A stretch of DNA of 19,302 nucleotides. Source: Candidatus Methylomirabilota bacterium. Lineage in GTDB: Bacteria; Methylomirabilota; Methylomirabilia; Methylomirabilales; 2-02-FULL-66-22. The stretch covers positions 5,635 through 24,936 of the forward strand of contig JACQXP010000065.1 of the NCBI GenBank assembly GCA_016208645.1, given 5' to 3'. A program made the position numbers and the translations under genes. Under the pieces are notes generated by a model that saw only the letters and a list, made by a program, of their open reading frames with translations, searched no databases and was not told where the DNA came from. Shown piece by piece: positions 14,720 to 19,302 of the stretch. Position 1 is the stretch's first letter, and each line of letters opens with the position of its first letter.

Positions 14720-14822
14720 CGGAACGCGTCCCCACCCTGAAGGGGTGGGAGACACCAGCCCAAGGCACCGCCGTGGGTCGGGAATCCCCCGGCGGGCCCC
14801 CGCCGAGGGAAATGGTCGGGAC
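14720..14822 (+). ncRNA. Hairpin-rich patch resembling the 3' end of an IS605/TnpB element (omega-RNA relic)
   Basis: Two hairpins lie between the pRiA4b ORF-3 gene and hsdS. One is CCCACCC-TGAAG-GGGTGGG (14731-14749). The other is a 10-bp stem with one mismatch at 14786-14809 (CCCCCGGCGG / CCGCCGAGGG, 4-nt loop), preceded by GGGTCGGGAAT. From memory, the order of a CC-rich hairpin, a linker, then TCGGGAATCCCC and a GC hairpin is like the conserved 3' end of IS200/IS605 tnpB transcripts, where the omega-RNA scaffold and the right transposon end coincide. No tnpB or tnpA is present, so at best it is a solo relic. It could also be two unrelated hairpins or a weak terminator. Confidence 0.3.
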
Positions 14823-14839
14823 AAGCGCACAGATGTGAA

Positions 14840-16132
14840 ATGACGACCAAAACGCATAACCCCGAATCACAGCCAGATCCGGCGAGTCCGGGAGGGGCGG
14901 AACAAAGAGCGGAGCCAAGCTGTACGAATGAAACCATGCTGGGCGAAGTTGCTGAATTGCTCATGGGTAATTCTCCGCCCGGCGACACCTACAACGAGAA
15001 CGAAGTCGGGCTTCCCCTCATCAACGGGCCTGCGGAATACGGCAGCCGCCATCCCAAGCCCGTCAAGTGGACTTCGGCCCCATCGCGCATCTGCAAACGA
15101 GGGGACGTTCTCGTATGTGTACGTGGAAACACAACGGGGCGTGTGAACATCGCGGACACCGAATACTGCATTGGGCGCGGCATCGCCGCGATCAGAGGAA
15201 AGCCATCTGTTTCAGATACGGAGTTTCTTTCCTTCGTCCTTCAATGGAAGGCCGACCGCATTCTTGAACTGGCCACCGGCGGTGGCTCAACATTTCCGAA
15301 CATCACCAAACCGCAACTTGAGGAGCTTCCGGTTCCCGGTTTCTACCTGCCGGAGCAGGCCAAGATTGCGGAAGTGTTGCGGACGGTGCAACGGGCGAAA
15401 GAGGCGACGGAGAAGGTCATCGCCGCCACGCGCCAGCTCAAGGCCAGCCTGATGAAGCACCTCTTCACCTACGGCCCCGTCCCTCTCCATCAGGCTGATA
15501 TGGTGCCTCTCAAGGACACCGAGATTGGTCCGATTCCTGATGCTTGGCAAGTCGTCCCCCTGGGAGAGGTGTGTGATTTTCGAGGCGGTACACAACCGCC
15601 CAAGCGCACGTTTATTTATGAGCCACGCGAGGGCTACATCCGACTCCTACAAATACGTGACTTCGATACAGACGAGCACGCGACGTATGTGAAGGCGGAG
15701 GGAAAGCTCCGTATGGCTGTCGAAGACGATATTTTGATCGGGCGCTACGGCGCTTCTGTGGGGAAGATCCTTCGAGGGAAGAGCGGTGCGATCAATGTCG
15801 CCATCGTTAAGGCCCTTCCCGACGAACTGCACATCTCGAAGGACTACCTGTATTATCTCCTGCAAGGAGACGGCTTCCAAGGATTCGTGAGGAGTCTCGG
15901 CGGCAGGGCAGCTCAAGCTGGGTTCAATCGCGGTGAGCTTAAATCGTATCAAATTCCCCTGCCAAAGCTAGATGAACAAGGGCTTGTTGCTGGGATGCTC
16001 GAATCGGTGGGTCGGCGGATTATGGCGGACGAAAACCGCAGCCGAACTCTGGAATCGATGTTTAAGACCCTCCTCCACCACCTGATGACCGGCAAGGTGC
16101 GGCTGCCGGGTTTCGGCGGACGCACATCATGA
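14840..16132 (+). CDS. hsdS: Type I restriction-modification specificity subunit
   Basis: HsdS recognises the bipartite target sequence and holds two HsdM and HsdR partners. The 430-aa protein is complete with two target-recognition domains. TRD1 runs from about 33 (LGEVAELLMGNSPPGDTYN, LPLINGPAEYG, KRGDVLVCVRGNTTGRVN). The first conserved helical spacer is at about 172-215 (LPEQAKIAEVLRTVQRAKEA, QLKASLMKHLFTYGP). TRD2 begins at about 238 (VPLGEVCDFRGGTQPP, LLQIRDFD, ILIGRYGASVGKI). The second spacer ends ESMFKTLLHHLMTGKVRLP. The ATG at 14840 lacks a good ribosome site, and the first 30 residues are unlike other HsdS, so a later start is possible. It is the only core subunit of this system that looks undamaged. 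Its stop overlaps the start of a 33-codon ORF (ATGA). Confidence 0.92.
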   Translation: MTTKTHNPESQPDPASPGGAEQRAEPSCTNETMLGEVAELLMGNSPPGDTYNENEVGLPLINGPAEYGSRHPKPVKWTSAPSRICKRGDVLVCVRGNTTGRVNIADTEYCIGRGIAAIRGKPSVSDTEFLSFVLQWKADRILELATGGGSTFPNITKPQLEELPVPGFYLPEQAKIAEVLRTVQRAKEATEKVIAATRQLKASLMKHLFTYGPVPLHQADMVPLKDTEIGPIPDAWQVVPLGEVCDFRGGTQPPKRTFIYEPREGYIRLLQIRDFDTDEHATYVKAEGKLRMAVEDDILIGRYGASVGKILRGKSGAINVAIVKALPDELHISKDYLYYLLQGDGFQGFVRSLGGRAAQAGFNRGELKSYQIPLPKLDEQGLVAGMLESVGRRIMADENRSRTLESMFKTLLHHLMTGKVRLPGFGGRTS

Positions 16133-16230
16133 CCGACATGGATAGAGGCCATCTCGTCTGTGGGCTTGAAGACCTGACGCACCAGTGTGCTGATGGCACA
16201 GGGTCCATGAACACAGCGAGGGAATCGTGA
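16129..16230 (+). CDS. 33-codon ORF coupled at both ends
   Basis: ATG at 16129 overlaps the hsdS stop (ATGA), and the TGA at 16228 overlaps the GTG start of the next gene (GTGA). The product begins MTDMDRGHLVCGLEDL and is unrelated to anything I recognise. It spans exactly the gap between hsdS and the AlbA_2 gene, which would let ribosomes move from one to the other. It may be a true small protein, a coupling device or chance. Confidence 0.35.
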   Translation: MTDMDRGHLVCGLEDLTHQCADGTGSMNTARES

Positions 16231-17615
16231 GGATCGACAATCTCCGCCGACTTATCGCGCAGGGGGAAGGCACGACGCTTGAGTTCAAGCGTTCAACGGG
16301 AGAACTCCGTGAGGGGACAGAGACCCTCTGTGGGATGCTGAATGCGGCGGGCAGAGGCCAGGTGCTCTTTGGGGTTTCCGAGGCCGGAGAGATCCTGGGT
16401 GTGCCTATTGCAGAGAAGACGCTCCGAGAGGTCGCCAACGCCTCGCGGAGGATCGAACCAGCAGCAGAGGTCACGCCGAGCTGGATTTCCATCCGACCCG
16501 GCCGGGGTGTGCTCGCTGTGAAGGGTGTGGCCCGCGAGCCAGGTCCGTTTACCTTTGAAGGTCGAGGGTATGTCCGGGTGGGGAACACCACACAGCGGAT
16601 GTCCCGTGCCGAATTCGACCGCCGCGTGGTCCGGCGCCTAGAGCGGAACGTCCCGTGGGATCGTTGGATTGCCCCCGAATGGAGGGTCCGAGACCTTCAG
16701 AGAGACGAGATTCATCGCACTATCGAGGAGGCGGTAGAGGCAAAGCGGCTTACTGGGGCGTTGGGGGAGAAGCCGGAGACGGTCTTGCGCCGCCTGGAGT
16801 TGGTGACCGATCGCGGGGTAACCCGGGCTGCGGCGATTCTCTTCGGCAAGGAAGACGGCCCAGGCTATCCAATGGGTGAAGTCCGCCTGGCCAGGTTTCG
16901 GGGCACCACCAAGGACGAATTCCGTGATAACCGCCAATTCAAGGGTCACGCGTTCATCTTACTTCAACACGCCGAGCGCTTCCTCGATGAACACGTCCCC
17001 GTCTCCAGCCGCTTCATCGAGGGTCGGTTGCGGAGAGTGGATACGCCTGTTTATCCGCCACTCGCCATTCGCGAGGCGCTGGTCAACGCGCTTGTCCATC
17101 GCGACTACTCCGTTGATGGGGGGGCCGTGAGCGTCGCCCTCTTCGATGATCGACTTGAGATCTGGAGCACCGGTACACTCCCGGAAGGCCTGACGCCGGA
17201 GAAGCTCAAGGGAGACCACGAGTCGGTCCCACGGAACCGTCTCATCGCGGATGTCTTCTACCGTCGCGGATTGATCGAGCGCTGGGGTCGGGGGACGAAC
17301 AAGATCCTCGCTGAGGCGGAAAAGGCCGGGTGCCCGGAACCAGACTTCGAGGAGATCGCGGGAGCCTTCGTGGTGCGGTTCAGACCCTCTGCTCGTGCGC
17401 AGGAGCCAATGGCGCCAGTTGAGCTCTATGCTCGCGCAGAGAAGATTCTGGAGATTCTCCGCCGCTCTGGGCCGCTCGCCGCACCGTCCATACATCAGGA
17501 GCTCGGCGAGCCCATCACGCTTCGAGCGCTCCAGGCGGACCTCAAGCGGCTCCGCGAGACTGGTCGAATCATCTCGTCTGGTCGGGGGAGGGCGACAAGA
17601 TACCGGCTGGCCTGA
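16227..17615 (+). CDS. AlbA_2 (Schlafen-like) and HATPase_c_4 domain protein
   Basis: This 462-aa protein is often labelled RecG-related helicase or transcriptional regulator. The N-terminal AlbA_2 domain is visible as LEFKRSTGELREGTETLCGM (18-37) and GRGQVLFGVSEAGEILG (42-58). The C-terminal GHKL-type ATPase module has PPLAIREALVNALVHRDYS (277-295, with E283 and N287 in the N-box) and the pair RNRLIADVFYRRGLIERWG and GRGTNKI (337-360). A winged helix follows (406-462). It has no helicase motifs. It starts at GTG 16227 with GAGGG upstream and overlaps the preceding small ORF. Such genes are frequent inside type I restriction-modification operons; whether they regulate the operon or add defence is not settled. 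It looks intact. Confidence 0.88.
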   Translation: MRIDNLRRLIAQGEGTTLEFKRSTGELREGTETLCGMLNAAGRGQVLFGVSEAGEILGVPIAEKTLREVANASRRIEPAAEVTPSWISIRPGRGVLAVKGVAREPGPFTFEGRGYVRVGNTTQRMSRAEFDRRVVRRLERNVPWDRWIAPEWRVRDLQRDEIHRTIEEAVEAKRLTGALGEKPETVLRRLELVTDRGVTRAAAILFGKEDGPGYPMGEVRLARFRGTTKDEFRDNRQFKGHAFILLQHAERFLDEHVPVSSRFIEGRLRRVDTPVYPPLAIREALVNALVHRDYSVDGGAVSVALFDDRLEIWSTGTLPEGLTPEKLKGDHESVPRNRLIADVFYRRGLIERWGRGTNKILAEAEKAGCPEPDFEEIAGAFVVRFRPSARAQEPMAPVELYARAEKILEILRRSGPLAAPSIHQELGEPITLRALQADLKRLRETGRIISSGRGRATRYRLA

Positions 17616-17643
17616 TGATGCTGGTGGCGTTGAAAGATCATCG

Positions 17644-17682
17644 ATCGCGAAGAATCGCGAAGAATCGCGAAGAATCGCGAAG
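17644..17682. repeat. 10-bp tandem array ATCGCGAAGA, about 3.9 copies
   Basis: Three exact copies and one of nine bases run head to tail (17644-17682), each carrying the palindrome TCGCGA. The period equals one helical turn, so all units face the same side of DNA. It lies between the AlbA_2 gene and the small ORF before hsdR. It could be a protein-binding array or a slippage-prone spacer. Confidence 0.85.
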
Positions 17683-17696
17683 CCGCGCCTTTGCCC

Positions 17697-17810
17697 ATGA
17701 TGGCTCCGGACGAAGGGTGGCACTGTTGGATCAGAGACCGCGAGCGGAAGTTCCGTATCCGGCATATTCTTGAGGCAATTGGACAGGTCATGTCGGAGGC
17801 AGCGGAATGA
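17697..17810 (+). CDS. 37-codon ORF overlapping the hsdR start, possible HepT-like stub
   Basis: This frame opens with ATGATG and ends in a TGA that overlaps the hsdR ATG (ATGA). The peptide contains RDRERKFRIRHILEAIGQ, reminiscent of the first helix of HepT/DUF86 toxins (R-I-x-D-I-L-E-A-I), but the catalytic RX4-6H motif and the remaining 70 or so residues are missing. There is no clear ribosome site before it. It probably either couples translation into hsdR or is a relic of a toxin gene. The family link is weak. Confidence 0.35.
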   Translation: MMAPDEGWHCWIRDRERKFRIRHILEAIGQVMSEAAE

Positions 17811-18865
17811 CTCCCATCGGCGACGAGCGACCCGCCGTGCAGAATCCCTTCATCCGTTACGCAGAGGAGGCGGGCTGGTCATACCTGTCGCCCGACGAGG
17901 CGCTGCGACTGCGGAATGGCGGGGTGACCAGTCCGGTCCTCGATGCCGTCCTGGTGGAGCAACTCCAGCGGCTCAATCCTGGGGTTGTGGATCACCGGCG
18001 GGCCGAGGAGACGGTCAAGAAGCTCGTCCGCGTGCGCCCGAACATCGAGGGCAACCTGGATGCCTGGGGATACCTGAAAGGGCTGAAGACCGTCTTCGTG
18101 GAGGAGGAGAAGCAGGAGCGGAATGTCAAGCTGCTCGATCCGGATCACCCGGAGGCCAACCGGTTCCACGTCACCGACGAGTTCACCTTCAGCAACGGGG
18201 TGCCGCCCGACGTTCGTGCGGACATCGTGTTCTTCGTGAACGGCGTCCCCGTCCTGGTCGTCGAGACCAAGCGGGCCACGGCAATGGAAGGGATCGCCGA
18301 GGCCATGGATGACATCCGCTACTACCACCAGAAAGGGCCGGAGCTTCTTGCCCTCGGCCAGGTCTATGCCCTGACCCATCTCCTCCAGTTCCACTACGGC
18401 GCCACCTGGAACCTGTCCGGTAAGGCCCTCTTCAACTGGCAGGACGAGCTGGTATCGGCAAAGGACTTCGAGGGCCTCTGCAAGTCCTTCATTGCGCCGA
18501 GGCGTGTGCTGCGGACGCTGACGGACTTCATCCTCTTCACCCGCAAGGACGAGGAGCTGTCGAAGGTCATCCTGCGCCCCCACCAGATGCGGGCGGCGGA
18601 ACGCTGCGTCGGGCGGGGACGGGACCGGAAGAGGCGGCGCGGCCTGGTCTGGCACACGCAGGGATCGGGCAAGACCTACACCATGATTACTGTGGCCAAG
18701 CGCCTCATCGAAGACCCTGCCTTCGAGCACCCGACCATCCTGATGCTTGTGGACCGCAACGAGCTGGAGGCCCAGCTTTACGGGAATCTGGAGGCCCTGG
18801 GGTTCGGCCGCATCGAGGTCGCCCGGACCAAAGCCAGGCCGGCAAGAAGGACCGGGAGATCCTGA
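17807..18865 (+). CDS. hsdR: Type I restriction endonuclease subunit, N-terminal part of a broken gene
   Basis: HsdR cleaves DNA after ATP-driven translocation. This 352-codon frame holds the HSDR_N nuclease domain with the PD-ExK-type site (D139 in ADIVFFVNG; E153 and K155 in VVETKRAT), then RPHQMRAAERCV and the first helicase motif, Walker A WHTQGSGKTYTM (282-293), and motif Ia-like LMLVDRNELEAQL (312-324). After GRIEVARTK (about 18830) it leaves the family and stops at 18863. The DEAD-box, motif III and all later motor motifs that should follow are missing. The rest appears in another frame. The ATG at 17807 has GGAGG about 8 bases upstream. Intact members are about 1000 aa. Restriction activity is not expected. 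Confidence 0.9.
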   Translation: MTPIGDERPAVQNPFIRYAEEAGWSYLSPDEALRLRNGGVTSPVLDAVLVEQLQRLNPGVVDHRRAEETVKKLVRVRPNIEGNLDAWGYLKGLKTVFVEEEKQERNVKLLDPDHPEANRFHVTDEFTFSNGVPPDVRADIVFFVNGVPVLVVETKRATAMEGIAEAMDDIRYYHQKGPELLALGQVYALTHLLQFHYGATWNLSGKALFNWQDELVSAKDFEGLCKSFIAPRRVLRTLTDFILFTRKDEELSKVILRPHQMRAAERCVGRGRDRKRRRGLVWHTQGSGKTYTMITVAKRLIEDPAFEHPTILMLVDRNELEAQLYGNLEALGFGRIEVARTKARPARRTGRS

Positions 18866-19302
18866 AGAAGCACTACCTGTCGGAGGACGAGGAGAAGAAG
18901 GTCCGCAAGGACGTAGCGGGGGTGATCGAGGGGCTGGACGTTCTCCGGCAGCGCTTCGCTGAGCTGATGGGGACGGCCCGGGCCGAGTACCTGCCGATCA
19001 TCGCGGGCAGGAGTGGCGACAAGCAGGTGGAGGCAATCCTGGAGCATTTCCGCGACAAGGAGCGCCGCCAGGAGTTCTATGACTTCTTCCATGAGCTGCA
19101 GGACATCTACGAGATCCTCTCGCCCGACGCCTTCCTGCGGCCGTACCTCCCGGATTACGACGACCTGGTGGACATGTTCCACCTGGTCCGGAACTACTAC
19201 TAGCGCGGGAAGTCGCCGGACCGGGAGTTTCTGCGAAAGACCGCCCGCCTCGTGCAGCAGCACACGAAGTCGGGCCGGATCGCGGAGCCCGAGAAGTTTT
19301 AC
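18841..19302 (+). pseudogene. hsdR: Remnant of the middle and C-terminal hsdR, shifted frame and stop codon
   Basis: A different + strand frame carries KKHYLSEDEEKKVRK (from 18865), normally placed late in the first motor half of HsdR. It is joined at once to DVAGVIEGLDVLRQRFAELM, which in intact proteins lies about 65-70 residues further on, after TGYDAP and QAIARVNR. So motor motifs V and VI are deleted as well. Helical-domain sequence follows (FRDKERRQEFYDFFHELQ, LSPDAFLRPYLPDYDD) up to RNYY, then TAG at 19201 where Glu is usual. The same frame then continues RGKSPDREFLRKTARLVQQH to the window edge. Altogether two deletions, one frameshift and one nonsense codon. Confidence 0.8.

Noticed and set aside
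17644..17682. CRISPR-like array
   Set aside because: The units are 10 bp and directly adjacent with no spacers, and no cas gene is present.

Overview
The window is a GC-rich bacterial chromosome segment. Its gene families and its many short intergenic repeat arrays resemble uncultivated soil or subsurface lineages such as Methylomirabilota/Rokubacteria (NC10), but that assignment is a low-confidence inference. No rRNA, tRNA or CRISPR array was seen.

Layout. (1) 1-1583: a + strand RidA-type gene with its middle missing, then a - strand lipoprotein with a clear intrinsic terminator, then a gene-free stretch. (2) 1584-12009: one long - strand catabolic cluster, transcribed from right to left. 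It starts with a GntR/FCD regulator behind an AT-rich palindrome. Next come a Tat-exported sugar-type binding protein and two CUT1 permeases, two short-chain dehydrogenases, an isoaspartyl-dipeptidase-like amidohydrolase, an isopropylmalate/tartrate-dehydrogenase-like enzyme, a TIM-barrel sugar-phosphate isomerase, a stub of a DUF6282-type hydrolase, and PdxA2. The set looks built to import and oxidise a small hydroxy-acid or sugar-acid compound. The substrate cannot be read from the sequence, and the DUF1537 kinase that usually accompanies PdxA2 is absent. (3) 12010-12418: a gene-free boundary with a perfect 13-bp inverted repeat. (4) 12419-19302: a + strand type I restriction-modification island: hsdM, a pRiA4b ORF-3-like gene, a hairpin-rich patch resembling the right end of an IS605/TnpB element, hsdS, a 33-codon coupled ORF, an AlbA_2/HATPase gene, a 10-bp tandem array, a 37-codon coupled ORF and hsdR.

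The most striking property is how many genes are broken. RidA and one SDR carry in-frame internal deletions, and the SDR has lost its catalytic Ser/Tyr. The amidohydrolase has a deletion plus frameshift near its end. The isomerase has lost its C-terminus to an 8-bp repeat array, beyond which only about 21 recognisable residues of a DUF6282 protein remain. hsdM has a nonsense codon where a Tyr is expected. hsdR has two large deletions, a frameshift and a stop. PdxA2, the dehydrogenase, the first SDR, the transporter, the regulator, hsdS and the two accessory genes look intact. Either this is a locus decaying mainly by deletion, or the assembly has dropped short segments. Read mapping would decide.

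A second theme is that gene junctions repeatedly carry 7-10 bp tandem arrays of different sequence, three of them arranged as inverted pairs. One supplies the last codons of the dehydrogenase gene and another replaces the end of the isomerase gene.
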